Assembly (NCBI GenBank): GCA_037176845.1
Contig: JAYKXP010000025.1
Coordinates: forward strand, 248,001-312,000
From: Paramarasmius palmivorus
Lineage: Eukaryota > Basidiomycota > Agaricomycetes > Agaricales > Marasmiaceae
Direction: 5' to 3'
DNA: 64,000 bases
Positions 12,936 to 24,590 of the stretch are shown here, one piece after another. The translations under genes were made by a program, and so were the position numbers. Within the stretch, counting starts at the first letter, position 1, and each line of letters begins with the position of its first letter. Under the pieces are notes generated by a model. That model saw only the letters and a program-made list of their open reading frames with translations. It was not told the DNA's origin and did no database searches.

Positions 12936-13324
12936 GGTGGTGGAAAGAGACAAAAGATAGGAGATATAGAGTACGTGATTTGATCCTGTACCCGGTTCCG
13001 TGGCCAAACAGCAAAAGATTCAGAGCAAACGTTAAGTACTATAGGGTCTCCAATGGTGAATATAGATGGATATGAACGATGAAGGAAAAAGAAAATGTTG
13101 CCTGTGAGCATGTGAGGGTAACGTGGGATATTTATGATGAGATCCACGGCCGTTCGATTCTTCTGGTGTCTTTATACATGATGATTCGATAGGTAAGAGT
13201 GCCTAATAGTAATACGGTTCCAAAGCATGCGAGAATGTACACTACAGTCTACAATGCGAAAATGCAGTACGTGCGATATAGATACAGTGATGATATATGA
13301 ACATATAACCTTGTAGGACTATAT

Positions 13325-15152
13325 TCATGCGGCAACCTTCTGTTTCTTCTTCGGCATACCGGGATAGCAGTTCTTGTGTCGAGCCTCAAGCGCATCCCAT
13401 CTCGCCGCAGTACCATCGCAAAATTCACACCTGACCACATCGAACTTGGTGTGCTTTCCGTTGTTCAAATGTCTAGCAAAATCCGGCCAGGTGCCAAAGG
13501 TTTTGCCGCACTGTGGCCAGTCGCAGCACAATTTACCAGTCCCATCTCGACGAACGTGATGGGCATTCCTGATATGGTCTGCTGCAGTGTTGATGCCACC
13601 ATCGGGGAATGGGATCATATGAGTGCACCGAGTGCCGTTACGAGTTGGGTATAGGCATAGTACAGGATCCGTGTAGACAGGGATGCGTTGTCTTCTGAAG
13701 CTGGGTTCGGAGGAAGAGGCGGGCGATTGCTCGTTTTGAGCATTGGTAGCAGGGTGGGGGTGATCACCAGCAGGTTGGAAGTGATCATCTTGCATTGCAT
13801 ATTGTTGTGCAGCTCCAGAATACTCAGCTGCCGGAGAATCCAGGGCAAACGCAGGATCAGGCTGCGGAAGAAGACCACCAGACCAATGGAATGTCGAAGT
13901 GTCTGGGTAAACGTTTCCCGGGTTTTCAGCATTCTGCCAGTCGTTGTGTTGGAGGGGAGCTTGATTGCAGCCATAATTGTCATCATCGAACCCTTGCTCT
14001 ACGTCGAGGAGAGCAGCCAAGTGAGGGGATGAGACGTTATTCCCTTGCGCAGGGATCTCACCCCACTGGCACACGAGACCGACACTAGAACGGTACTCTA
14101 CGATAGGCGTCGGACAGACAGCAGGCAGAGCACCATCGTGACCTTGATTGCATTGCGCGAACTGAGCCCGTGATGGCAGAGATCGCACTGGATGATGAAG
14201 CGGCGCCGGGTCGAAGGACGTGGATAGCGCAAGTTCACTGTTGTCCGGAAAGAGCGAAGCGTCATCATGTCCTTCGAAGGCAGAGGTGGTGGTGATGTCA
14301 GGATGAACCGATGTGTCGTGACAGGTGGGCTCGTCACCAGTGGCACTGAGTTTGCGCTTTCGGCCTACATTGGGTTGGACATCATGTGCATGGTAAACTC
14401 TGAAGACGACGTTAGTCTTGGAGACGATAGGTGAAGGATAAAAATTCGTACCCAGAGAGGGTTTCGTTTTCCTTTAACTCATCTACGTTGTTGGTAGGAG
14501 GCGCAGCAGGAGGCGCATCCTTTAGGTAAATGGACAAAGAACCAGACTTGGTGCGACCCATCTTTTCGCATACTGGCTTGGGCACATCGGGCTGAGCTTT
14601 GCCCTTGCCTTTATCAGGTGGGAATGAGGCGTCAAGAGGTGAGGATATGGGGGTGGTATGCGATGTCACCGTGTTGCCCTCGAGGGTCACGGCTAATGAT
14701 GGTCGAGTGGCATCGTCGGTTGGTGTCGAGTCCTCACCGTCTCTTTGAGAACTGACTACTCTAGTGGATGTTTGTATGATTGACTGAGAGGTCTCAGTCT
14801 CGTTATCAGCGGGTTGGCGATCGCTCTCTATCTCCAGTCGAGTTTCTTCGTCCCTTGCCATGCCCGCTATCGCACCCGTAAATCCTATCCCTAAACTGTT
14901 CTCGACGTCGTTGAGACCGTGTCCGAAGAGGTAGGAGAAATTGGTATCGCTATATACAAGTTGAGTATCGAATCGTCGAAGACTGGAGGTACTTTTGGCG
15001 ACTTACTCTTCAAAAAAGCCAGAAAACGGATCTTCATATATTTCGCTGTTAAACACGTTAATTAGATAATGGTCAGAGATCTAGAGAACCAGAGCGTACT
15101 CATGATAGGAATAATCCGTTGAAGAAGCGCTTGGGAGCGCGAGTTGAGCCAT
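13325..15152 (-). CDS. C2H2-like zinc-finger protein, duplicated gene 1 (554 aa)
   Basis: Four exons: 15152-15100, 15045-15007, 14949-14452 and 14399-13325, 1665 nt in total. The N-terminal half is acidic and Ser/Thr/Pro-rich, with the run RTKSGSLSIYLKDAPPA and then DELKENE. The C-terminus holds Cys/His pairs (CDWPQCGKTFGTWPDFARH and CEFCDG...HKNC) typical of irregular C2H2 fingers, then the basic tail PKKKQKVAA, a plausible nuclear signal. The paralog at 18.6-20.4 kb has the same exon number, intron phases and total length. A nuclear, probably DNA-binding role is inferred from the fingers; targets are unknown. The start is the first ATG that splices in phase through two short exons. Confidence 0.85.
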
Positions 15153-15234
15153 TATAGATGGAGGTTGTGAGTGAAGGTAGAGAGGCAGAATATGTCACGC
15201 GATCTGTTTGGCAGTTATTGCGCTGGGCACAATG

Positions 15235-15305
15235 AACAACCAATGCTCAGACCCATGGCCCAAACCCGCGTGCTCTTTTTTCCCAAAACGTCAGACAATA
15301 GTTTT
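15235..15305 (-). promoter_or_regulatory. Duplicated upstream element of zinc-finger gene 1
   Basis: About 85-150 nt before the start codon, this stretch matches the region upstream of zinc-finger gene 2 (20555-20615). Both contain AATGCTC, GCGTGCTCTTT, CCAAAAC and GTCAGACAATAG in the same order and spacing. Surrounding non-coding DNA has diverged more, so this may be a promoter core shared by the pair or simply duplicated DNA. Confidence 0.45.
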
Positions 15306-15613
15306 TCAGTGAGCAGTTCTGCCACGCATGCAATTACGCCGTTTCACTAGTCGACTATCCAAAAAACTCAGCGTGAGCGACGTTGTAAGTATAGGATCGT
15401 TAGCTGGATAATACCTCTTTAAAGCTGCTCGACAAGCAGATCCTATCCCTGCAGACGCAGAGCCTTTTCCGGGTTCCTCTATCAAGCAATACACCCAGGT
15501 TCTAATGGACGATGATGCCACTTTTATTGGTTACCATCTACACTCATAGAACAATCAGCGATCTTCCGGTCGTGTATATACGCCACTCACGAGCGCGAAG
15601 CTATTCCAGCTAT

Positions 15614-15921
15614 GCAGTTTATCATCACAAGCGGGGGTTTCGACCTACGAGGTACTCGTACTACTAGTCCGGCCGCTGATGTTTATCTGGAACTATGTTT
15701 TCCACCTCGATTCGCTCTCTACGACGAGTGCCGAGATCTAATGCCTTTTGGTACGTGCTGAACTCGCCTCAATACCTCGACACCCTAAACCCTTAGAAAA
15801 CGGGATTCAGTGCATGCCCATGGTCGAAAATCCTATTACCTCTGATGCTCCTTGCGCCCAACTAAAGGTCCGGAACCAATTCTCTTTGGTCCGTTTCGCC
15901 TCTGTCCGCTATCTGGCCTAA
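15614..15921 (+). CDS. Possible small two-exon gene, unknown
   Basis: An ATG at 15614 opens a frame to 15750. A GTACGT donor and a CCTTAG acceptor then remove about 47 nt, and the frame continues to a stop at 15919-15921, giving about 86 aa. It starts MQFIITSGGFDLRG and contains ENGIQCMPMVENPITSDAP. The splice signals are good but no family is recognised. An overlapping open frame to 16067 offers an alternative 3' exon. It could be spurious. Confidence 0.25.
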
Positions 15922-17296
15922 GATACCGATGCTCTGCACCCAAACATCCCGGAACGCCCACAGTCATAACCCAGAGCTGCATAATACACCGTGTAACAGG
16001 GCGCGTGTCCGTTCCCCTTGAAGGCGGCATGCTGGTGAGTCCATCCGCTGGTGCCACCTCAGGCTAGTCCTATACTGGCGTAGCTGGGAGCCTCGTATAT
16101 ATCTCGATGTCTGATATGGTAGCTCTCGGTTGAATGGGGTTTTTGCCTCGATAGAGAGTGCTGATTTGATGTTTTCGAGGAATTTTGGTGATAAAACAGT
16201 TCGTTCTTCTAGCGAGAGACTGCCCTCGTTTTGCTCGTGGTTGAAGTGGTCTCGTTATCATCGTAAAATTTCCGTTCAAGGTAGAAGATCCTCGTGAGAT
16301 GCGATACAGCCTATTGCACCCTCCTACACGTCCAAAAAGAAGTTGTATAGAGCCTACAGAACCAGTATCGGCCATGAGTCATATCATCCTAAGGTCAAAG
16401 CAAAAGATAGTACCACACACCATAATCAATATCCCAGTGTACGACGCGATATAACAAGCCTCAAATCCTGCCTTCCTAACAGTGATATCAATCCTTAGCC
16501 TGAATAAGTCCCTCGCTGCCCCCGAAGTCAACCGGGAAGAGCGACGCTAGCAGATGCTCCAAAACTGCATGAAGCAGGCTTGCAGAGGGTTCCATGGCTA
16601 TGCTATTCCCTCTGAATGGATGGTTAGAAACGTCTACTCATCAGCTAAAACTACACTGTCACTCACGATGGCCAATGACCAAAAAAGACCTCAGAATTCT
16701 CCTGCCCGTCTGTTTTCTATCCATATCCAAAAGTCCTCGGCTGACAGCCATCCATGGTTCTCAAAATTCTAAAAAAAATTCCACTAGACGGCGAATAGGA
16801 AACGATAGTGGGGTGACTTGCTCTCAGGTCGTGAATACAAGGGTATTGAGGCCTCTATCACTGTGGGCTTACGCGGCGGTGGGCTTCCTTTCTTGTGCGT
16901 AGCGAGCTGTGAGCATACTGGGCGCTTAGGAATTAGCCCTCTTTCACGACTACTTACCATGTCCTGCAACCGTCAATCTCTCTCTCTTTCCCCTTGATAT
17001 GATGCTTGTAGGCTCTTTATTCGATTTTATACTTTATCACTAATTTCTGAAGCTGGACTTCGAGTTCTCATGCAAGGTTGGCACAAAACGAGTCATTAGA
17101 CTAGTCGCAAATGGATATACCTTTTACCTGGTAAAGCATGTATAGATGGAGACCCTGACTATGGAATCGGTGAGTGTCAAATCAAAGCAATTATTACGAA
17201 AATCATACGAGAAGCTAATTCAATTCTTAGCAGCGCAGAATCTCCTCACCCAACCTCTTTTGCTTCCCGCACACTGCTACCATCACCATCGTGACA
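15922..17296. other. Interval without a supported gene
   Basis: Only short ORFs on both strands (for instance 16554-16772 plus and 16784-16969 minus), with no domain match and no consistent splice chain. The last 250 nt presumably carry the promoter of the EXPERA gene; pyrimidine-rich stretches lie near 16980-17000. Confidence 0.4.
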
Positions 17297-18013
17297 ATGG
17301 CCCAGAATGCCAGCTTGAACGACTCTCTCCCGACGCCGCCTAAAACCAAGAAACATACTTGGATCTCCCTATGGTTCCTGTTCGCCATGCCCATCATGCT
17401 TTGGGACGCCGGCTTCTGTTTCATGCGCCCGCGTTCCATGGTCGGGGGTGACCTTCACTTCCTCTGGGCTCCATATACCCTTCAACAAGAGGTCGATCTA
17501 CTCTACAGCGCGAAAACGTACGAGGAAGGCGGAGGATTCACAAATGCGCAGGCGTTGATGAACCTCGTGGAAACCGCGTTGAGCTTCGTCTATCTTTTGG
17601 GGAAGAGTGGTGTTCTTCAAGGGAGATTCAAGAAGGTAGCCGAACTGCTAGGGTTTTTGAGTGCGGGTATGACGTTTGGGAAGACAGTGTTGTATTGGGC
17701 TCAGGTATGTCCTCCTGCTCGCTTTCTTTTATATGATCAATTGACGTTGAACACTGCAGGAATACTTTTGTAACTGGTGTACCGTGGGCCATAACGATTT
17801 GCGTACACTAGTTTCATACTGGGCTATTCCGCAAGGGTGAGTCATTGACTATCTACCCATTCTCTTTCGTTGGTTAAATTCGGCGCTGATTCGTGTATTT
17901 CCCAAAGGCTATGGACCATCTTTCCCGCTCTGATAGTGCTCACGCTGGGAAGAGATTTGGTTCAGCAATTGGAGTACGCGGAAGCGAAGGCAACGGAAGC
18001 GAGAAACAAATAG
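17297..18013 (+). CDS. EXPERA-domain membrane protein (emopamil-binding/sterol isomerase-like)
   Basis: Three exons: 17297-17704, 17760-17836 and 17908-18013, 591 nt and 196 aa. Four hydrophobic segments are visible: WISLWFLFAMPIMLWDAGFC, ALMNLVETALSFVYLL, AELLGFLSAGMTFGKTVLYW and the segment around SYWAIPQGLWTIFPALIVL. The WDAGFCFMRPRS turn and the four-helix layout fit the EXPERA fold of sterol delta8-delta7 isomerases and related ER proteins. Whether it isomerises sterols or only shares the fold cannot be told; many fungal members are uncharacterised. The first in-frame ATG is at 17297. It stands between the two zinc-finger duplicates on the opposite strand and was not itself duplicated. 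Confidence 0.75.
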
Positions 18014-18620
18014 CGTCTTTCCATCAACTTTCAAGTGATGCTCGGTGCGACTTCTACGTTTACAATCAAGCTTGGCCCGGATGGTTCTCTCTTCATGTTT
18101 GCCACAAATTCCTTCTCGATTGATACTTCTGTCATTTGGGACCCAGATTATTTGGTGAAATACAGATATCCCTAAATGTAGCTCCTTTTCGCGACAACCT
18201 ATCCATTACCCAACCGAAGCCTCTAAGAACCTTCATAGTAACATGCGCAGAAGGTTTATATACGTGAAATATTCATAGAGCAATTAAGTTGTTGATAATG
18301 GAGACTGAAAGAACCCCATCCCTATTCACCAGGAATGTATTCTTGAAGGCCAATCCTGTCGGGTTTATTGAAGAGGTGGAAATTCCTTTTCAATATGCCT
18401 TTGGGAACATTTCCGTGAAACACAACTGTGTATGAAAGATTCCTGCTACCTGAGACGACTAATTACATCGAAGCAACGATTGTCCAATTGCGATATGTCC
18501 ATGATAGTGGTATATGATATGATACAGATGTACAAGTGATATGAATGCTTATCCTACATAGGCCGTATGCACAATAAGGAGATAGATAAAATGTCCAATC
18601 TTCGAATCGATTCTCTGCCT
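18014..18620. other. 3' spacer between convergent genes
   Basis: This is the tail-to-tail interval of the EXPERA gene and zinc-finger gene 2. It contains no open frame of note; it must hold the 3' ends of both transcripts. A/T-rich stretches near 18230-18300 and 18480-18550 would suit polyadenylation signals but none is distinctive. Confidence 0.4.
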
Positions 18621-20447
18621 TCAATTGCTACCAGTGCCCTGCGCCGCCATGTTATCAATCGCCGCGATGCAAGGTTTATGCCGTAAATGATACATATCAG
18701 GCCGTGCGCATTTTCCGCTACAGTGTCTGCACTTTTGCCTGTCAAAACCAGAGTGTTCCTTGCTATTGATATGCTTATCAAAATTTCGGTTGTCGTTCAA
18801 CCAGGTCAATTTGTCGGCGCACGTCCCCATCTGACACCTGATTCTCCTCTCATCTTTTTCGACCGTGTGTGTCGCCCACAAATGGTCCCAAAGATCATCA
18901 ACGTCGGTGACCATCACGGTACAGGACCGCCACTCCCCATGCTCGTTTCGCCAGCGCCAGCGGCACTGAACTGGGGCAGTTTGAATGAAGAAGGCATATT
19001 GGTTTGAATATACACGACTGCGGGGTCGCCTGGGGACGGCTGCAACGGTATTATCATCTGCGGGAAGAATGGGTTGCGCGTTGTCGTTGTGTTGCTCAAA
19101 GCTAGGATGTTGCAAGGTAATGCCGAATTGCACTGGCGGAAGCAGCATGGCTTGAATAGGCCCATTGTTTGGGAACGATCCGCCTGCATACTGGGCGATG
19201 TTTGATGGAACGGGCATCGCGTTATAATAACCTGGAGCAGGAGCCTGCGCGAATTGTTGGCCATTGTATGGCGCCGCACTCGGGAAACGAGGCGAATGAT
19301 CACCACCCTGAATGAAATATCCTTGGTGGTGTTGATAAGCCGCGTAAAGCTGGTGGTCTCCTGGGGCAGACGCCTCACCCAGATCAGGCATCATGGCGAT
19401 ATCCATATCACCATGACTTTGATAGTAATGGGGAGACACCTGAGTCCTCGTAGGTAAGGGCTTTATGACACGCTGAAGGGGAGCGCTGTACTGCGTCTGG
19501 TCAACAGATGCAGAGTGCTGTTCTTCGGCTGCAACAAACGGAGTGGGGATCCATTGAGAGAAGGCTGCAGAATAATCGTAACTCTCGGCGGCTTCGCCGT
19601 TCGTGTCGCTGAGCTTCCTTTTCCTCAAAGCGTGATCGTTACTAACGTCTTGCGCTTGTATTTCTCTGAAAGTCCGAATTTAAGTACGGTCGGTTTTGTC
19701 GAGAATAGAAATGCGCACCTAACAATCACTTCGTTTTCCTTCAGGTCATCTATGTTTACAAGAGGCTCAGCTGGAAGAACGTCCTTCGCGTAAATCGACA
19801 ATGAGCCTGACTTCGTACGGCGCATCCTCTTAGGTGACCTATCGAGAACTTCGGTCACGTCGGCCGACTCTCTGCCCTTGCCTTTAGTATCCGTCGATGC
19901 TAGGCCTTCATCAGTGCTCGTAGAGGAGGTGGGAGTGCCGTCGTCGTTCTTGTCATCGTGTTCTTCTCGTAAGGCATTGTCGTCGAATTCAAATGAAGGA
20001 GAAAATGTTGCAGGAGTGGCCGGAGTGGCACCTTCGAGTTCATCACCGTCAGTCGTGGGCTCTGGAGATGGGGATGGGAATAGAGGTATGTAAGAAGGAG
20101 CTTTCGGTGTGTCTTGCGTCGGTATAGTCGCGCCTCCCTGTTGGGAGGTGATCTCAGATTCATCATTCTGCCCTTCCACAACCGAGTCGGACGGCTTCAG
20201 CCCTAAGGCGTACTCGAAGGGATCGACAAGCTCCTCCCTGTCGTCGAAATAAAGTCAGTGTCTTGGAGTTTAGAAAGAAAAATAGTCCAACTTACACTTC
20301 AAGTAGAGTTTCTAATGAAAGGTCGTCGAGTCGACTTTCGCGATCGTCAGTATTGCAAAAAGAAATACAAGATGGTAGGAAGTACCTGTAGTCGTAGCAC
20401 TCATCCTTGCCCTGAGAGACGAGAGTGTCGTGTCGAGATTGAGACAT
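18621..20447 (-). CDS. C2H2-like zinc-finger protein, duplicated gene 2 (554 aa)
   Basis: Four exons: 20447-20386, 20334-20296, 20237-19719 and 19665-18621. They sum to 1665 nt, the same total as gene 1, with matching intron phases. Conserved with gene 1 are RTKSGSLSIYAKDVLPA, DDLKENE, RKRKLSDTNGE and the C-terminal Cys/His region (C...C, HLWATH, CQMGTCADK, CRHCSGKC...HKPC). The middle is Gln/Pro/Tyr-rich and low in complexity, which suggests an activation-like or disordered segment. The third donor is GTGCGC rather than GTRAGT, a variant also used in the F-box and GH28 genes here. The role is inferred as for gene 1; sequence divergence shows the duplication is not recent. Confidence 0.85.
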
Positions 20448-20554
20448 TAGGAAGAGAATAAATTGCAGTTAATGGAGGTAGGAGTGGAAGTGAGAGTAGA
20501 GATGATGTCACGCGCCAGTTGAACTTGTACTGGGTCGAAGACAATGGTCACCGA

Positions 20555-20615
20555 TTCAGCAATGCTCGGACCATTGACCGCGTGCTCTTTCACCAAAACC
20601 GTCAGACAATAGTCT
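20555..20615 (-). promoter_or_regulatory. Duplicated upstream element of zinc-finger gene 2
   Basis: Counterpart of 15235-15305, again about 110-170 nt before the start codon, with the shared blocks GCGTGCTCTTT, CCAAAAC and GTCAGACAATAG. Conservation exceeds that of neighbouring non-coding DNA by eye. Confidence 0.45.
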
Positions 20616-20619
20616 TCCG

Positions 20620-21860
20620 TAAATTGACATTTCATTTTTTTGGAATAGCTACACGTTCCTTTATTCGCAGAGCTAGAAAATACGTAGGTTCAGCGGAGAT
20701 TTTTGGATGCGGTAAAGACGAAGCTTGCCTCATTAAGTTGTTAAGCGTCAAGACCTCTGCACCAGTTACTTGCATTTCCGACCTTCAAGATCGAACCGCC
20801 CCATTTACAACTAGGCGAGTCGGCTGTACGAATGCCACAAAGATAGGTCGCTGTTCTTTGCACCGATGCGCGAAGAATTGAGCGCATTCTCCCAGATTCA
20901 GATTCCAAAAGCACGAGCCTCTTCCAATCAAATGATTCCTCAACATCTATCCCAGTCTATCGTTCGAACTTGCCGGCCAATTTCCGATGTCTACAAGCCC
21001 TGCCTGGTGCATGGCACACATCGACTAGATGAGCGTCCTATGGACCTAGCCATTGTAATGTCACTGATAAAAAGCTCTTCAAACGCCTGTGGATTAGCGA
21101 AGAACTATCATCGCAGCGAATATAGATCGTACTCTTAGAGCTCTCAACAGATTTTGTCGAGAATGCCGCTCATGAACCGTTCTAGTTTACGAACACCTAG
21201 AATACGCAAGGTATCAGCGAATTTCTAGGGCCGCTTTAGATATACCTCTTACTTTCGAAGGTTTCTAGCATATGCTATCTCTACTTTCTACTTATACAGC
21301 CAGCCCCTCACACAGAGAAGTGGTCTTGAACACTGGTTCGCCATACGGAGTTCGAGTCGCACGTCAAATTCGAACACCGGCTAAAACTCATTACTGCAAA
21401 GGCAAACTACGGCGATCCATCATGTCTTTATCTCCTTCGTAAAGCTGCATTTCCTTGCTCTTGGGTTTCCCTGGTACTTCGATATGCGCTGGTTAGCTCG
21501 AGGTTTTGCTATACGAGCGTATCGAGCCACAACTAGTTATCTCAGGGTCTAGACAATGCAGAGGCTGAGCGGGTGCTAATAGTGGGGATACGTCTCTTAC
21601 CATCGAATTTTCATCTTTGGTCTTCAGAAAACAGCTATCGTCCTGTGTTGGCCCGGTCGATCGCGACTTCAGCTTCACCAGCCGCAAACGATGTAACATG
21701 TGTTACACTATACCCAGAGCATAAGCAAATGTGGAACTTCCCAGGAATCATGTCACTACTCACCATCACAGCTACAATTCGTCATGTTTGCGTCCACCCG
21801 CGTAGAGGGCATGTTTTTGATGCGCTGACGAGCTCGTAGGATCTTCCGGACTTTTTGAGG
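20620..21860. other. Interval without a supported gene
   Basis: I see only short ORFs (for instance 20519-20881 plus) without recognisable domains. There are several GTGAGT/ACTCAC splice-like signals on the minus strand between 21490 and 21780. These may belong to a 3' continuation of the doubtful minus-strand gene ending at 21862, but no frame could be followed. Confidence 0.35.
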
Positions 21861-21861
21861 T

Positions 21862-22598
21862 CTATATGTGAAGGAAATAACGATCCGCGCATTTTTTTCG
21901 GTTACGAATCGACTGCAGAGCTTTGGGGAACACCTGTGTTGGGTTGGCGCTCGCAGAACTGTGCAACAGGTGCAAATGCATTAGAGGCATATTTGACACG
22001 ATCATATGTAACACTCACCTCACCTTCCGACGCGCCTACATCTGAGCATTCCGAAAGACCTCGCGGTGTCTGCAGTGCTGTTGCTTCGTTGGCCCTTGAT
22101 GACATGTAGCGAGTCTGTATGGATCATGGTCACTCTGTGGCCTGAAAGATGCGTTCTATACAGGTCGGAATCGTCCAGGAGAGCCTGAAAAGCAATGAAA
22201 TACTCTGGCAAGGTCAAAGTGAGACATACTACTCACCATCGAAAGCAAGGTACATAATGGCCCTGGCGACCTCGAATCGTTGCCGCTTTCCTGCCTGTTT
22301 TCTATATCCGTCGGAAAATTGTTTGACTTGAGATCATTAACCAAGGGGTGATTCATATGCAGAAATAGCATCCAAAAAGCTCGAACTTTGAGCAGAATAT
22401 CAGAGAAATGCTTTCATAGCAAGAACAATCATTACTCACCATGCAAATTGACGAAGACTCCCATCCCTTGCATTTCATCCAGTTCTTGCCAGCTAATTCT
22501 CTTGCGCAGGAGTAGATGGCCGCTCTGATTTTGAAAGGTTCGAGGGGACAGGATAACAAGGATTTCGGATCCAGGCCGCCGACCAAGGGCCCGTTAGG
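21862..22598 (-). CDS. Doubtful multi-exon gene or relic, unknown product
   Basis: A frame follows through three introns with GTGAGT-type donors: exon up to 22440, then 22326-22237, 22141-22024 and 21958-21862. Readable stretches include ELDEMQGMGVFVNLH, KQFSDGYRKQAGKRQRFEVA and HRVTMIHTDSLHVIKGQ. Phases close at each junction, but the introns (113, 95 and 65 nt) are longer than is typical here. No ATG opens the first exon after an upstream stop near 22598, and no family is recognised. It could be a decayed gene. Confidence 0.25.
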
Positions 22599-22918
22599 TA
22601 TCGGCGAGGGCGGCGGGCGGCGGAGTGCGGCGGAGTACTTTCCGTTTCCGTTTCCGAGTAGTGAACCAGTTCCACCATGTCCTCAATGTGAGTGAGTTCA
22701 GCTTATTCTAGTGAGCAGGCTAATACACATCATATACCAGATTGGAGCCATACAACACGTTTTTACTCCTGTAACAGGTCTTCAAGTCACTATGGGCAAC
22801 TTGAACACCTGCTTGATAGCGATCGAAAAGTCAACGTTCTCAGTTCTGATGGTAACTGTCACGTAAACAGCAATGATTCATGAAAAGAACCGGTACCATT
22901 CACACAATTTAACACAAC

Positions 22919-24463
22919 ATGGGGTTCCTTTTCCTACTTCTCACTTTCGCACCGGCTAGAGCAGTCTCGGACGCCAGAGGTGCATTCTTCTACAACAGTG
23001 GCATTTTCGAGCTGTCTCCGGAAGAATCGCTCCCGCAACCCACGTTCAATTCTACAGACAGCGAACTTTGGTGCATCCAAATACTACCTTCGTTGAGCGG
23101 TACCCGCGGTCCCTGCACGGCACCCAATCCGAGCAATTACACTGTGGGACACCTGGCGGCAAGCATAGACGGGAAGCTTTTGGCAGTTTCTGAGGAGAAA
23201 ACAGGCGAGATCTTCGTGTACGATACGGAGACTTTGACACTTTGACAACTATTAAGCAGCCGTTATGGACCAGAGAAGATTGATGGCATGGCATTCGGAG
23301 CTCAGTCAAAGCTGATAGTATCGAGCAGTAGAAGCCTGTCTACACAAGAAAATCTGGTCAGGGTCTTTGATTTGGAGTCAGAGTCGGAGATGGAGTCTAT
23401 CCGTGCACTAGAATGGATGAGAGATAAGACTCGTGACGTGTTCATGGACGTCTTGGAGGATGCTTCCAAGAATATCCCGCGTTCTCCGTCAATTTCTTCC
23501 GACGAGGTGGAAGGTTTAGTGTCAATATTGGTGTGGGAAGCTCGCTTCAGAGACGACCTGAAGCATGGTTGGGCGTTCAAAGGGCTTGTCGAGCGAAGAT
23601 CTACTTGGTTGGGATGTATAAATCCACTGAGCAACAACGGTAGATACCTGATATCCATCGCCGAAACAGGTTATCCCTATCGAAGAGCCACTATAATCGA
23701 CATGGGCGCTACAGGTGATGCACCACGACAGCTCTTCGACCTTCCGTACGACTCGCAGCAAGCTCCCATGCATTTCAATAATGCTTCGGACCCTAAAAGG
23801 TCATTTATTGCTGCCATTTCCCGGGATGCCCAACTCGGGATTTGGGATGCAGAAACCGGGGAAAAGGAGAATTCATTTCCAATTCCGGATGATGTACCTC
23901 ACCCACAGTTTTCTAATGGATGTGGTATCGTCCTCTCTCCAGATGGAAGATTTGCGGCCATACAGTCGCATAAAGTGGCTACACTGTGGTATATCGAAAC
24001 CGGAGAAGTGTTACTGGCTATCCCCGGAGGCCAGCCAACCTTCGACACTTTCTCGTTCTCAACCGATGCGGAGCTCGTATACTGGGAAACCAACGTCAGA
24101 CACTCGGGTGGCGTTGACAAGGCCATTTCGGTGTATAACACTTCGACGGCGGAACTGATCCGGGAATGGCAGGTGGGCTACCTGGTTGATCGCTTCGAAC
24201 CTACTCGAAGAAAGACAGTGAACGTCATGCGCACTCAACGTACTGCGACTGGAACACTTGTCTTCACACTAACGGATGGAGGCATCGCCATCTTCAACCC
24301 TGAGGTCAACGGGGAGAGATGGATATCACCGTCGAGGTTTAGATGTAATTCCTCCTGTGGGTGCATTCAGCCAGGAGTAATTATAACGTTTTCAGGGAAT
24401 GGACAGGTGCTTTATAGTTCGGATAGGGACGGAAATATCAGGGCTTGGACAATGATTCAGTAG
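22919..24463 (+). pseudogene. Secreted beta-propeller (WD40/YVTN-like) protein, copy A, with in-frame TGA
   Basis: Intronless frame of 515 codons starting with a signal peptide (MGFLFLLLTFAPARA). It is interrupted only by TGA at 23243-23245 (codon 109). Before and after it the frame matches the paralog at 29019: GHLAASIDGKLLAVSEE versus GHLAVSIDGKLLAISEK, and SRYGPEKIDGMAFGAQS versus SRYGMGRIVDMAFGARS. Later propeller blades show LSPDGRFAAIQ, DAQLGIWDAETGE and SSDRDGNIRAWTM. The paralog has CGA at the aligned codon, so a single C-to-T change made the stop. The 406 downstream codons remain open without further damage, so the stop is recent, polymorphic, read through or a sequencing error. The stop is followed by CAACTA, which fits the CARYYA readthrough-type context. 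Function is unknown; the protein was probably extracellular. Confidence 0.8.
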
Positions 24464-24590
24464 TACAATTTTTCTACTCATTCATAACATATGAAACTTC
24501 AATGCTTTGAATAGCCTGTAAGCTGATGATTTAAACTGAGGCAACTAGACTCACCAAGCAAAGCGATCAGCTAGTGGTAAACCCGACACT

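Noticed and set aside
22493..22678. Minus-strand ORF starting MVELVHYSETE
   Set aside because: Made by a GC-rich repeat stretch (22600-22655); the neighbouring frame shows better coding-like sequence.
22919..24463. Selenocysteine insertion at the TGA of propeller copy A
   Set aside because: Fungi of this group are not known to use selenocysteine, and the paralog has Arg, not Cys, at the site.
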